Positions 40,701-51,224 of a stretch of DNA of 64,000 nucleotides are shown here, in pieces (position 1 is the first letter of the stretch; the number at the start of each line of letters is the position of its first letter). The notes below the pieces were generated by a model. That model was not told the origin of the DNA. It did no database searches and saw only the letters and a program-made list of their open reading frames with translations. Source of the stretch: Anaeromyxobacter dehalogenans 2CP-1 (GTDB lineage Bacteria > Myxococcota > Myxococcia > Myxococcales > Anaeromyxobacteraceae); contig NC_011891.1 of assembly GCF_000022145.1 (NCBI RefSeq), forward strand, positions 2,368,001 through 2,432,000, in the 5' to 3' direction. Made by a program: the position numbers and the translations under genes.

Positions 40701-41032
40701 TAGCCGCGCTCGTCCCACGGGCGGAGCCGCTCGATCCACTCCGCCTCCAGCCGCCGCAGCGCGTCGCGCCGCCAGACGAGCCCGTCCTCGTCCTCCTCGA
40801 GCACCTGCAGCACCTCGAGCGCGAACGCCTCCGGCCCGAGCGCGGCCACGTCGGCGCGCAGGCGCGCGTTCGGGTGGGTGCCGCTCGCCAGCGTCAGCCG
40901 GCGCCCGTTCAGCGTCCGCAGGTTGAGCGTGCTCTCGACGAGGATGCGCCCGTCGCGCACGTTGCGGATCTGGTAGACGGCGGCGACCGGCTTCTCCTCG
41001 CGCGCCTGCCGCTTCAGCTCCTTGCGGTTCAT
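40664..41032 (-). CDS. GIY-YIG-like nuclease-family protein
   Basis: 122 residues. AVYQIRNVRDGRILVESTLN has the GIY-(x)n-YIG strand pattern in a degenerate form (YQI and ILVES), then LASGTHPNARLRADVAALGP and EALEVLQ, matching the stand-alone MNRKELKRQ-type family. The catalytic Tyr/Arg set is not obviously complete, so nuclease activity is doubtful. ATG 41032 overlaps the DUF2239 stop (ATGA), so the two are coupled. Confidence 0.75.
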   Translation of the reverse strand: MNRKELKRQAREEKPVAAVYQIRNVRDGRILVESTLNLRTLNGRRLTLASGTHPNARLRADVAALGPEAFALEVLQVLEEDEDGLVWRRDALRRLEAEWIERLRPWDERGYHAPPRPRDPAR

Positions 41033-41613
41033 GCCCCGTCCTCTCCCTGCGATGGCCGCTCCAGGCGCTCGGCCTCCTCCGCCAGCGCGAGCAGGTGCGC
41101 CCGCACGTCCCTGGGCCAGCCCCGCACCACCGCGCGGAGCCGCTGGCCGTCGCGCGCGTACAGCGCGCGCGAGGCCTCCTCGGTGCCGGGCAGGTCGCCG
41201 GCCATCGCCCACATGAACCGGTCTGCGGCCTCGCGCGCCCGGCGCGCGCGGGCCCGGTCCGGCTCGCGCCGGCGCGCCTCGTCCACCAGGCGGCGCAGCG
41301 CCGCCGAGATCCCGCCGGGCTGCCGCTCCAGCCACTCCCAGTGACGCGGCAGGAGCGACACCTCGCGGCTCACCACGCCCAGCCTCGGCCGGCCCGGTCC
41401 CGCGCGCCGCGGCGGCGCGGCGCGGGCCAGCACCTCGTCCACGGTGCCCCGCAGGTCGAAGTCCACCTGCTTGCCGGTGGCGTCGTGGAACGCGAGCGTG
41501 GGCGCGCCGCCGGCGTCGTGGTGCGCCTTCAGCGCGCGCAGCACCTCGCGCAGGGGCCCCGCAGCGATCCGCCGCTCGCGCGCGAACACCGTGTAGCGAT
41601 CCTCGTCCGTCAT
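41029..41613 (-). CDS. DUF2239-family protein
   Basis: 194 residues. The N-terminal half YTVFARERRIAAGPLREVLR with FHDATGKQVDFDLRG is the DUF2239 signature; the middle GRPRLGVVSREVSLLPRHWE then EWLERQPGGISAALRRLVDE is also typical and hints at DNA-linked function. The function of the family is unknown. First gene of the two-gene unit with the GIY-YIG protein. Confidence 0.8.
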   Translation of the reverse strand: MTDEDRYTVFARERRIAAGPLREVLRALKAHHDAGGAPTLAFHDATGKQVDFDLRGTVDEVLARAAPPRRAGPGRPRLGVVSREVSLLPRHWEWLERQPGGISAALRRLVDEARRREPDRARARRAREAADRFMWAMAGDLPGTEEASRALYARDGQRLRAVVRGWPRDVRAHLLALAEEAERLERPSQGEDGA

Positions 41614-41959
41614 CGGCCGCGCTCCGCGCCCGGGGCGGGAATTGCACCCGGGTGAAATCCGGGCAGGGGCTTATCGCGGGCCGCGGCGTGCCGTCAATAT
41701 GACCCGGGTAGAATGTGCGTGACGCTGCGATCCCGCGCGCGGCGGAGGGCCGCCACAGCGCGGGCCTGACGGTGCAGCGGGAACATTGGCGCACCGAAGG
41801 ATCGGTTCGGGGTACCCAAATCGCGGTGCCGCCCATGGGGCTGGGCGCGCAAGGGCGCGAGAGCACGGGGGGCGCGCGCTGGCAGGCGGATTGCTTTCGT
41901 GGCGCGCGCCGCGCGACGACCGCCGCGCGCCCAACTCGAACGCGCATCCGAGAGGATCC
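41614..41959. promoter_or_regulatory. 346-bp control region of the octaheme cytochrome gene
   Basis: Divergent region between the DUF2239 gene and the cytochrome gene. It contains CCCGGGTGAAATCCGGG (41647-41663, short inverted arms), a second CCCGGGT (41703-41709) and a TAGAAT -10-like hexamer (41708-41713). No confident -35. Because a NarX/NarL-type pair follows, NarL-like sites are expected here, but I could not identify a consensus heptamer pair. Confidence 0.35.
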
Positions 41960-43546
41960 ATGCACCCACGCCGCCTCGTGCTCCTCGCCGCTCTCTGCCT
42001 CGCGCCCGCCGCGCTCGCCGCGTCCCGCGCCGCGAAGCCTGCCTCCGCCGCCCGCCCGGCCGCGCTCTCCGCGCGCTCGCAGGCCTGCCTCGATTGCCAC
42101 GCCGACGCGAACGCCGGCATCGTCGAGCAGTGGCACGAGAGCGCCCACGCGAAGCGGGGCGTGGGGTGCCTCGAGTGCCACCAGGCCGCGAAGGGCGAGG
42201 CCGACGCGTTCGAGCACAACGGCGAGCTGGTCGCGACCATCGTCACGCCGCGCGACTGCGCCCGCTGCCACGCCACCGAGAGCGCCGAGTTCGGGAAGAG
42301 CCACCACGCCAAGGCCGGCAACATCCTCGCCTCGCTCGACAACCAGATCGCCGAGACCATCGAGGGCGCGCGCGAGCCGTTCGCGCCGTTCGCGCCGTTC
42401 GCGCCGTCGGCGGCCGGGACCGCGGCCGGCCCGGTGAACGGGCTCGCCAGCGCGCAGGCCGGCTGCCAGCAGTGCCACGGCAACAAGACGGCGCTGAAGG
42501 CGAGGACCGGCGCGCCCATCACGGTGGACGACCTGAAGCCCGGCCCGGACGGCAAGCCCACCCGGCCCGAGGTGCTGGCGCGCGTCCTGCGGGACGCGGA
42601 CGGCAAGCCGGAGTTCGTGGAGGGCACCTGGCCCAACACCGGCATCGGCCGGGTCAACCTCGACGGCTCCCTCGGCTCCTGCGCCGCCTGCCACAGCCGC
42701 CACGACTTCTCCGCGCGGCGCGCGCGCCAGCCGGAGGCCTGCGGCACCTGCCACCTCGGCCCGGACCGCCCGCAGAAGGAGATCTACGAGTCGTCCAAGC
42801 ACGGCGTCGCCTACCGCGACGCGCGCGAGCGGATGAACCTGGACGGCAAGAGCTGGGTGCTCGGCAAGGACTACGCCGCCGCGCCGACCTGCGCCACCTG
42901 CCACATGTCCGCGAACGTGAACGGCGGCAAGGTCACGCACGATCCCGGCGAGCGGCTCTCCTGGACGAACCGCCCACCGGTCTCGCTCCCGATGGACACC
43001 GACGCGGAGCACCGCGTGGTCACCGCGTCCGACCCGGCCCGCCGCGCAGCGGCGGTGACGGACACCGCCGCGCAGAAGCGCGACCGCATGAAGACCGCGT
43101 GCAACGTGTGCCACGCGACCTCCACCGTGGACGCGGCGTACCGTCAGTACGACGACCTCGTCGCGCTCTACAACGAGAAGTTCGCGAGGCCCGGCCAGGC
43201 GCTCATGGACGCGCTGTACGCGCAGGGGATCCTGACCCGCACCCCGTTCGACGAGAAGATCGAGTGGGAGTGGTTCGAGCTGCACCACCACGAGGGCCGC
43301 CGCGCGCGCCACGGCGCCGCCATGATGTCGCCCGACTACGCCCACTGGCACGGGATGTACGAGGTCGCGAAGCGCTTCTACGAGGGCGTGGTCCCGGAGG
43401 CGCGCGCGGCCATCGCGCACGCCGAGGCGGCCGGCCGCAAGACGCAGGCGCGGGCCGCCACCGCGGTGCTCGAGGGGATCCTCGCCCGCCCCGAGCACGC
43501 CTGGTACCTGCAGGAGAAGGCGTCGCGGGTGCAGGCTGCCCCGTAG
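41960..43546 (+). CDS. Octaheme c-type cytochrome, hydroxylamine oxidoreductase family
   Basis: 528 residues with a signal peptide (LVLLAALCLAPAALA). Eight CXXCH haem sites are present: CLDCH (43-47), CLECH, CARCH, CQQCH, CAACH, CGTCH, CATCH and CNVCH, plus the HAO-family tail MMSPDYAHWHGMYEV. The family oxidises hydroxylamine or, in reverse, reduces nitrite/hydroxylamine to ammonia; whether the cross-linking Tyr of true HAO is present cannot be decided by eye. No membrane anchor, so periplasmic. A tandem FAP repeat (about 42377-42410) lies between haems 3 and 4. The NarX/NarL-type genes downstream suggest control by nitrogen oxides. Confidence 0.88.
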   Translation: MHPRRLVLLAALCLAPAALAASRAAKPASAARPAALSARSQACLDCHADANAGIVEQWHESAHAKRGVGCLECHQAAKGEADAFEHNGELVATIVTPRDCARCHATESAEFGKSHHAKAGNILASLDNQIAETIEGAREPFAPFAPFAPSAAGTAAGPVNGLASAQAGCQQCHGNKTALKARTGAPITVDDLKPGPDGKPTRPEVLARVLRDADGKPEFVEGTWPNTGIGRVNLDGSLGSCAACHSRHDFSARRARQPEACGTCHLGPDRPQKEIYESSKHGVAYRDARERMNLDGKSWVLGKDYAAAPTCATCHMSANVNGGKVTHDPGERLSWTNRPPVSLPMDTDAEHRVVTASDPARRAAAVTDTAAQKRDRMKTACNVCHATSTVDAAYRQYDDLVALYNEKFARPGQALMDALYAQGILTRTPFDEKIEWEWFELHHHEGRRARHGAAMMSPDYAHWHGMYEVAKRFYEGVVPEARAAIAHAEAAGRKTQARAATAVLEGILARPEHAWYLQEKASRVQAAP

Positions 43547-43573
43547 GCGCGACGGTCGCGCCCCGTCCTGGCT

Positions 43574-43603
43574 GCCGGCGGCGTCCGCGGGGACGCCGCC
43601 GGC
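43574..43603 (+). terminator. Strong hairpin between cytochrome and sensor kinase genes
   Basis: GCCGGCGGCGTCC (43574-43586) and GGACGCCGCCGGC (43591-43603) form a perfect 13-bp stem with a GCGG loop; no T-tract. It may stabilise the cytochrome mRNA or partly terminate it. Confidence 0.5.
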
Positions 43604-43622
43604 GCGCTAGGGTGATCGCTGC

Positions 43623-45407
43623 ATGCGCAGGCTCCTCGCCGTCCTCGGGACGCTCCGCGGCAGGCTGGTGCTGCTGGTCTGCTTCGCGACGCTGCCCGCG
43701 ATGCTGTTCACGTTCTACGCGGCGAGCGCGGAGCGCACCGCGGTGCTGCGGCGCATCGAGCAGGAGGCGCTCCTGCTCGCGCAGCTCGCCTCGCGCGAGC
43801 ACGGCCACCAGCTCGAGGGCGCGCGCACGCTGCTGCGCCGGCTCGCCGGGCTGCTCCGGGCCGCGCCGGAGGCAGGGGACGCGGCGCGCTGCCCGGAGCT
43901 GCTCCCGGCGCTGCTCGCCGGCTACCCGCAGTTCACCACCATCGGGATCCTCTCGCCGGAGGGCCGGCTCCGCTGCAGCGCCCGGCCCGCGCCGCCCGGG
44001 GTGACCTTCGCCGGCAGCGCGGCGCTCGAGCGCGCGCTCTGGTCCAACGACGTCGAGGTGGGCGAGTACGCCCTCGGCCCGGTGGTGGGGCGCCCGGTGC
44101 TCCACCTCGCCTACGCGGTGCGCGGCGCCGGCGGCGCGCCGTCGGAGGTGCTGTTCGTCGGCCTCGACCTGCAGTGGCTGGAGCAGCTCGCGCACCAGGC
44201 CGAGCTGCCGGCGGGCTACGCGCTCGTGATCGCCGACCGGAACGGCGCCGCGCTCGGCCGCTCCGGCGGCGACGCCTGGCCGGCCAGGGCGGCCCGCGAC
44301 CCCGCGCTGGCGCGGGCGGTCGCGTCGCCGGGGCAGGGCACCGTGACGGAGGCGCCCGCGGCGGACCGCCGGTTCCTGGTGGCGGCCCCGGTGGCGGCGG
44401 TGCCGGGCGTCTCGGTGGTGGCGAGCCTGCCGTACACCCGGGTCGCCGCGCAGGCGAACCGCGCGTTCTACCGGACGGTCGCGGGGCTGGCGCTGCTCAC
44501 GCTGTTCACGATCGGCTGCGTGCTGCTCGCGGCCGAGGTGTCGGTGCTGCGCGTGCTCCGGCACCTGGCCCGCACCGCCCGTCGCTTCGGCGAGGGGGAG
44601 CTCTCGGCCCGCGCCGAGACGCCGGCCGCCCACGGCGAGCTCGCCGAGCTGACGCGGGCGTTCAACGCCATGGCGGACGCGCTCGCCGCGCGCCAGCGCG
44701 AGGCGGCCGAGAGCCAGGGGCGGCTCCGCGCCATGTCGCACCGCCTGGCCGCCGCGCGCGAGGCCGAGGCGGCCGCGATCGCACGCGACCTGCACGACGA
44801 GCTGGGCCAGGTGCTCACCAGCGTGAAGGTGGAGCTCGCGGCGCTGCAGCGGGCGGGCGCGGAGGGCGAGGACCCGGCGGCGCGGCGCGCGCGCGTCGCC
44901 GAGCTCGGGCAGCGGCTCGACGAGGCGGTGGCGTTCGTGCGGCGGGTCTCCTCCGACCTCCGCCCGCCCGTGCTCGACCGGCTCGGCCTCGCCGCCGCGC
45001 TCGAGGGGCTGGTGCGCGACCTCGAGCAGCGCACGCGGCTCGCGGTGATGCTGGACGTGGACCCCTCGGTCGAGCCGGTCGAGTGGCTCCCGGCCGTCAC
45101 GCTGTTCCGGATCGTGCGCGAGGCGCTCACCAACGTGGTGCGCCACGCCGGCGCGACCGAGGTCTGGATCGAGCTGCGCGCCACGCCGGGGGCCCTGGTC
45201 CTGACCGTGCGGGACGACGGCAAGGGCATCGGTCCCTGGGCGGCGGACGACCGGCGCTCGCTCGGGATCCAGGGCATGCAGGAGCGCGCCCTGCTCGTGG
45301 ACGGCACGTTCGAGATCTCCGGGACGCCGGGCGGCGGGACGACCGTCGTGGTAACGATCCCTCGGACGAGGACGGGCGCGACCGATGCTGCGCATCCTGC
45401 TGGCTGA
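43623..45407 (+). CDS. NarX-type membrane sensor histidine kinase
   Basis: 594 residues. Two membrane segments (about 12-32 and 280-305) enclose a periplasmic sensor of Cache type; a HAMP-like linker follows, then HisKA_3 with phospho-acceptor His391 in ARDLHDELGQVLTSVK, and a HATPase domain (NVVRHAG, DDGKGI). This is the NarX/LiaS/UhpB class. It overlaps the response regulator start by 23 nt, so the pair is one unit. Confidence 0.9.
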   Translation: MRRLLAVLGTLRGRLVLLVCFATLPAMLFTFYAASAERTAVLRRIEQEALLLAQLASREHGHQLEGARTLLRRLAGLLRAAPEAGDAARCPELLPALLAGYPQFTTIGILSPEGRLRCSARPAPPGVTFAGSAALERALWSNDVEVGEYALGPVVGRPVLHLAYAVRGAGGAPSEVLFVGLDLQWLEQLAHQAELPAGYALVIADRNGAALGRSGGDAWPARAARDPALARAVASPGQGTVTEAPAADRRFLVAAPVAAVPGVSVVASLPYTRVAAQANRAFYRTVAGLALLTLFTIGCVLLAAEVSVLRVLRHLARTARRFGEGELSARAETPAAHGELAELTRAFNAMADALAARQREAAESQGRLRAMSHRLAAAREAEAAAIARDLHDELGQVLTSVKVELAALQRAGAEGEDPAARRARVAELGQRLDEAVAFVRRVSSDLRPPVLDRLGLAAALEGLVRDLEQRTRLAVMLDVDPSVEPVEWLPAVTLFRIVREALTNVVRHAGATEVWIELRATPGALVLTVRDDGKGIGPWAADDRRSLGIQGMQERALLVDGTFEISGTPGGGTTVVVTIPRTRTGATDAAHPAG

Positions 45408-46017
45408 CGATCACGCGATGTTCCGGTCCGGGCTCCGGCGCATCCTCGAGGCCGAGTTCCCGGGCGCGTCGGTGGGCGAGGCGGCCACCATCGGCGAGCT
45501 CGAGGCGCGGCTCGGGGCGCAGCCGTGCGACGTGCTCGTGCTCGACATCTCCATGGCCGGGCAGAACAGCCTGAACGCGCTCCCCGGGCTGAAGGAGCGC
45601 CACCCGCGGCTCCCGGTGGTGGTGCTGAGCATGTACGGCGACCGCCCGTTCGTGATCCAGGCGCTGCGCGCCGGCGCGTCCGCCTACCTCACCAAGGAGC
45701 GCGCGCCGGAGGAGCTGATCCGCGCCATCCGCAGCGTGCTCGCCGGCCGGCGCTACGTCGGCGACGAGCTCGCCGAGCAGCTGGCCGACCACCTGGCCGG
45801 CGGCGGCACCGGGAGCCCGCACGAGCGCCTCTCGCCGCGCGAGCTGGAGATCTTCCTGCAGCTCGCGGCGGCGCGCTCGGTGTCCGAGATCGCCGAACGG
45901 CTGCAGCTCAGCGTGAAGACCGTCAGCACCTATCGCAGCCGCATCCTCGAGAAGATGGCCCTGCGCTCGAACGCCGAGCTGATGCAGTACGCGGTGCGCC
46001 ACGGGCTGGCCGGGTAG
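45385..46017 (+). CDS. NarL/FixJ-type response regulator
   Basis: 210 residues. Receiver domain with phospho-acceptor Asp54 in VLVLDISMAG and Lys in YLTKERAPE; a LuxR-type HTH follows (LSPRELEIFLQLAAARSVSE, IAERLQLSVKTVSTYRSRIL). Partner of the kinase it overlaps. Likely targets are the cytochrome gene upstream and the transporter gene downstream. Confidence 0.93.
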   Translation: MLRILLADDHAMFRSGLRRILEAEFPGASVGEAATIGELEARLGAQPCDVLVLDISMAGQNSLNALPGLKERHPRLPVVVLSMYGDRPFVIQALRAGASAYLTKERAPEELIRAIRSVLAGRRYVGDELAEQLADHLAGGGTGSPHERLSPRELEIFLQLAAARSVSEIAERLQLSVKTVSTYRSRILEKMALRSNAELMQYAVRHGLAG

Positions 46018-46119
46018 CGCGAGCCCGGACGGGCGTCGGACGGACGCCGACACCGGGCCACCCCGCGTCCTACGCGCGCGTCGGACGCCGGCCGATGCAC
46101 GCGGCGCCGCGCCGTCGGC

Positions 46120-47283
46120 ATGCTGTGGGGCATGGAGACGGCCGTCCGCCCCGCGCCTGCGCCGAACCCGCTGCGCGAGCACCTCGCCGCCGGGCTGAAG
46201 GGGCTTCACCCGGCGTACTTCGCGCTGGTGATGGCCACCGGGATCGTGTCGATCGTCTCCGACCTCCTCGGCCTGCGCGAGGCGGCGACGATCCTGTTCT
46301 GGCTGAACGTCCCCGCCTACGCGGTGCTCTGGGTGCTGGTCGCGGCGCGCGCGCTGCGGTACCCGCGCGCCCTCGCCGCGGACCTCGCCAGCCACCAGCG
46401 CGGGCCCGGGTTCTTCACCTCCGTGGCCGCCACCTGCGTGCTCGGGCTGCAGCTCGTGCTGCTGCGCGGCGACGCGGCCGCGGCCCTGGTCCTGTGGTGG
46501 CTGGGGATGCTGCTCTGGTGCGCCTGCACCTACGCGGTCTTCGTGGTGCTCGCGGTGCGCGACCCCAAGCCGACGCTGGGCGAGGGCATCAACGGCGGGT
46601 GGCTGGTCGCGGTGGTGGCGACGCAGTCGGTGGTGGTGCTCGGCACCCGGGTGCTCGTCCCGCGCCATCCCGGCAGCGAGGCGGTGCTGTTCTTCCTCAC
46701 CTCGCTCTGGCTCTGCGGCGGGATGCTCTACGTCTGGATGATCTCGCTCATCTTCTACCGGTACATGTTCTTCCGCTTCTCGCCGTCCGACCTCATGCCG
46801 CCCTACTGGATCAACATGGGCGCGGTCGCGATCTCGGTGGTGGCGGGGACCTCGCTCGCCGCGCTCGCGCCCGGCTCCGCGCTCCTCGGCGCGCTCCTCC
46901 CGTTCGTGAAGGGGCTGACGCTCATGTTCTGGGCCACCGCCACCTGGTGGATCCCGATGCTGGTCCTGCTCGGGATCTGGCGCCACGGGGGCCGGGCTCG
47001 CATACGGATCGCGTACGACCCGCTGTACTGGGGGCTGGTGTTCCCGCTGGGCATGTACGCCCTGTGCACCTACCGGCTGGGCGAGCTGTTCGCGATGCCG
47101 TGGCTGCCCTGGGTGGCGCGCGCGTTCGCGACGGTCGCGCTGGCCGCGTGGCTGCTCACGGCGCTCGGCCTGGCGGGCCGCCTCCTCCACCTCATCCTCC
47201 TGGCGGTGCGATCGCTCCACGCGGAGCGGGGCGCCGCCGGGCCGCACCCCGGCAGTCTCGAGCGAATGGCGAGGAGATCATGA
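46120..47283 (+). CDS. TDT-family transporter (TehA/SLAC1-like)
   Basis: 387 residues (383 if ATG 46132 is used) with ten membrane segments. PAYFALVMATGIVSIV and the later FPLGMYALCTYRL with a GMYA-type half-signature are characteristic of the tellurite/dicarboxylate/SLAC1 anion channel family, which includes tellurite-resistance, malate and nitrite/anion channels. Its position in an octaheme cytochrome/NarXL-type cluster suggests transport of a small anion such as nitrite, which is inference. Confidence 0.85.
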   Translation: MLWGMETAVRPAPAPNPLREHLAAGLKGLHPAYFALVMATGIVSIVSDLLGLREAATILFWLNVPAYAVLWVLVAARALRYPRALAADLASHQRGPGFFTSVAATCVLGLQLVLLRGDAAAALVLWWLGMLLWCACTYAVFVVLAVRDPKPTLGEGINGGWLVAVVATQSVVVLGTRVLVPRHPGSEAVLFFLTSLWLCGGMLYVWMISLIFYRYMFFRFSPSDLMPPYWINMGAVAISVVAGTSLAALAPGSALLGALLPFVKGLTLMFWATATWWIPMLVLLGIWRHGGRARIRIAYDPLYWGLVFPLGMYALCTYRLGELFAMPWLPWVARAFATVALAAWLLTALGLAGRLLHLILLAVRSLHAERGAAGPHPGSLERMARRS

Positions 47284-47645
47284 ACCGACCCGGCGTCCTC
47301 ACGTCCCCTGGCAGCATCCCGCTCCGGCCGCGGCGGCGCGATCCCTCCGGCGCCGGGTCCGCCCGCGCGCGCGTCGAGGCGCGGCAGCGGATCGGCAAGG
47401 TCCTGGTGGTGGCGGGCTGGATCGTCGCGCTGGTGGGCGTCGGCATCTACTGCGTGGCGAGCTTCGCCGCCGGCGCGGACGCGGACCTCGCGGCGGTCCT
47501 GCTCGACGGCGCCATCCCCGCGGCGCGAGGTGGCCTCGCCGTGGTAGGGGCCGGCACGCTCACCTGGGTGATCGGCTCGATCCTGCACCTGAACGCGTCG
47601 CTCGACGCGGCGGATGCGGAGCGGGACGGGCCGGGCGAGCGCTGA
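47280..47645 (+). CDS. Small membrane protein (121 aa)
   Basis: 121 residues with two hydrophobic segments (VLVVAGWIVALVGVGIYCVA and GGLAVVGAGTLTWVIGSILH). ATG 47280 overlaps the transporter stop (ATGA), so it is coupled to it and may be a partner. No family recognised. A perfect 9-bp hairpin (47651-47669) follows and may end the operon. Confidence 0.65.
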   Translation: MNRPGVLTSPGSIPLRPRRRDPSGAGSARARVEARQRIGKVLVVAGWIVALVGVGIYCVASFAAGADADLAAVLLDGAIPAARGGLAVVGAGTLTWVIGSILHLNASLDAADAERDGPGER

Positions 47646-47752
47646 TCTGCCCGCGGCGCTGCGCCGCGGCGATCCTTGTGGCCGCGGGGGGCCGGCCGTA
47701 CCATGCTGACCCTGCCGCGGCGGCCCGCACCGAGGGCCGCCGGGCAGCACGC

Positions 47753-49548
47753 ATGCACCACGCCGACGCCGACTCCCCCGGGCGCCGCGCCGCCTCCGGC
47801 CAGCACCTGCTCCGCCTCGCGGTCGCGCTGGGCTGCGCGCTCGCGCTCGCCCTCGCCCTGCCAACGGTGGCCGACGACCGCGCCGCGCCGGGAGCCCGCG
47901 CGCCGGCGCGGCAGCGGGTGATCGTCGGCGGCGACCAGAGCTACCCGCCCTACGAGTTCCTGGATCAGCAGGGCAGGCCCGCGGGGTTCAACGTGGATCT
48001 CACCCGCGCCGTGGCGCGCACCGTCGGGCTCGAGGTCGAGTTCCGCCTGGGCCGCTGGGCCGACATGCGGCGCGCGCTCGAGACCGGCGAGATCGACGCA
48101 CTGCAGGGCATGTCCTTCTCGGAGCAGCGCGCCAAGGAGGTCGACTTCACGCCGCCGAGCCTGATCGTCCACCACGCCATCTTCGCGCGGCGCGGCGACC
48201 GGCCGGTCCGATCGCTCGCCGACCTCGCCGGCAAGGAGGTGCTGGTGCTGCGCAGCGGCATCATGCACGACACCCTCCGGCGCGAGCACCCCGACGTGAA
48301 GGTCGTCCCGGCCGACACGCACGCAGACGTGCTGCGGCAGCTCGCGGCGGGCAAGCACGACTACGCGGTGATGGCGAAGCTGCCGGGCCTGTACCTGGTC
48401 CGCGAGATGGGCCTGTCCAACCTGACCGCGATGGACCAGCCGGCGGCGGTGGAGCGCTACGGCTACGCGGTCCGCCGGGGCAACGAGGCGCTCGCGGCGC
48501 GGCTCGCCGAGGGGCTCGCGATCGTGCGCAACACCGGCGAGTACCAGTCCATGTCCGAGGCGTGGCTGGGCGTGCTCGAGCCGCGCGGCCCGACGGTGCA
48601 GCAGGTGCTGCGCTGGGGCGCGTTCGTGCTCGTCCCGCTCGTGCTCCTGCTCGCCACCATGGCGGCGTGGTCCCGCACGCTGCACCGGCAGGTGACGCTC
48701 AGGACCGCGGACCTCACCCGCGAGATCGCCGAGCGCCGGCAGAAGGAGGAGGAGCTGCGCTCGAACCAGCAGCAGCTCCTGCAGGCCGACAAGATGGCGG
48801 CGCTCGGGGTGCTGGTGTCCGGCGTGGCGCACGAGATCAACAACCCGAACGGCCTCATCCTGCTCGACCTGCAGGTCCTCGACGACGTGCTGCGCGACGC
48901 GACGCCCATCCTGGACGCCCACGCGCGCGCGAACGGGGACTACACGCTCGGCAGCCTGCGCTGGTCGCGGCTCCGCGAGGCCATGCCGAGCATGGTGTCG
49001 GACGCGCTCGACGCCTCCCGCCGCGTGAAGCGGATCGTGGAGGACCTGAAGGACTTCGCCCGGCAGGAGTCGCCCGAGCTGCGCGACGGGGTCTCCGTCG
49101 ACGAGGTGGCGCGGACCGCCGCGCGGCTGGTGGAGGCGCTCGTCAAGAAGAGCACCGAGCGGTTCGAGGTGGCGCTGGAGCGCGGGCTGCCGCCGGTCCG
49201 CGGCAACCCGCAGCGGCTGGAGCAGGTCCTCGTGAACCTGCTCGTGAACGCCTGCCAGGCGCTCCCGGGCCGCTCGCACGGGATCCGCCTGCGGACGTTC
49301 CTCGACGCGGGGCGGGGCGCGGTGTGCGTCGAGGTCCGTGACGAGGGGGTGGGGATCGAGGCGCAGCACCTGCCCCGCCTCACCGACCCGTTCTTCACCA
49401 CCAAGCGCGACCGCGGCGGCACCGGGCTCGGCCTGGCGGTCTCCGCGGGCATCGTGAAGGAGCACGGCGGCACGCTCGAGTTCGAGTCGGCGCCGGGGCA
49501 GGGCACCGCGGCGCGAGTGGTCCTGCCCGTCGCCCGCGAGGAGGCCGC

Positions 49549-49552
<4 letters not shown>
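47753..49552 (+). CDS. Histidine kinase with periplasmic SBP_bac_3 sensor
   Basis: 599 residues. A signal/anchor segment, then a family-3 solute-binding-like domain (about 40-270) with VIVGGDQSYPPYEFLDQQGR and GFNVDLTRAVA, a membrane helix (about 290-310), a short coiled coil, HisKA with His360 in GVAHEINNPNG and a HATPase (NLLVNACQAL, GTGLGLAVSAG). SBP_bac_3 domains bind amino acids, so an amino-acid ligand, for example aspartate, is plausible given the aspartase operon 1.7 kb downstream. Coupled (GTGA) to the sigma-54 regulator. ATG 47753 chosen over a longer frame starting 47678. Confidence 0.88.
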
Positions 49553-50985
<1,433 letters not shown>

Positions 50986-51000
50986 GGAGATCCCTCAACC

Positions 51001-51018
51001 CTGTGAGATCCGTCACGG
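51001..51018. promoter_or_regulatory. Candidate upstream activator site
   Basis: CTGTGAGATCCGTCACGG: CnGTGA-N6-TCACnG palindrome, about 150 bp upstream of the sigma-54 promoter, a normal distance for an NtrC-type enhancer. Confidence 0.4.
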
Positions 51019-51164
51019 CGGGCCAACCCCGCCGGATTCCTCGGGGTGCGCCCGCCGCGCGGCGCGCGCGTTTCCTCCGCTCAACCCCCTTCGGCCTGCG
51101 CGGGCGCGCCGCACCCGGAGTCGAACCTGGCGACGGCGCTCGCGTTCCGGCGCGCGCGCCCGCC

Positions 51165-51179
51165 TGGCACCGCGGTTGC
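51165..51179 (+). promoter_or_regulatory. Sigma-54 (-24/-12) promoter of the aspartase operon
   Basis: TGGCAC (51165-51170), 5 nt, TTGC (51176-51179), with exactly 10 nt between the GG and GC doublets, as required. Transcription should begin near 51190, leaving a leader of about 35 nt before ATG 51225. Confidence 0.8.
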
Positions 51180-51224
51180 CAATGGCCTCCTCCGTGAGCC
51201 GCCCGGAGGCGGCGAGGAGACCGC

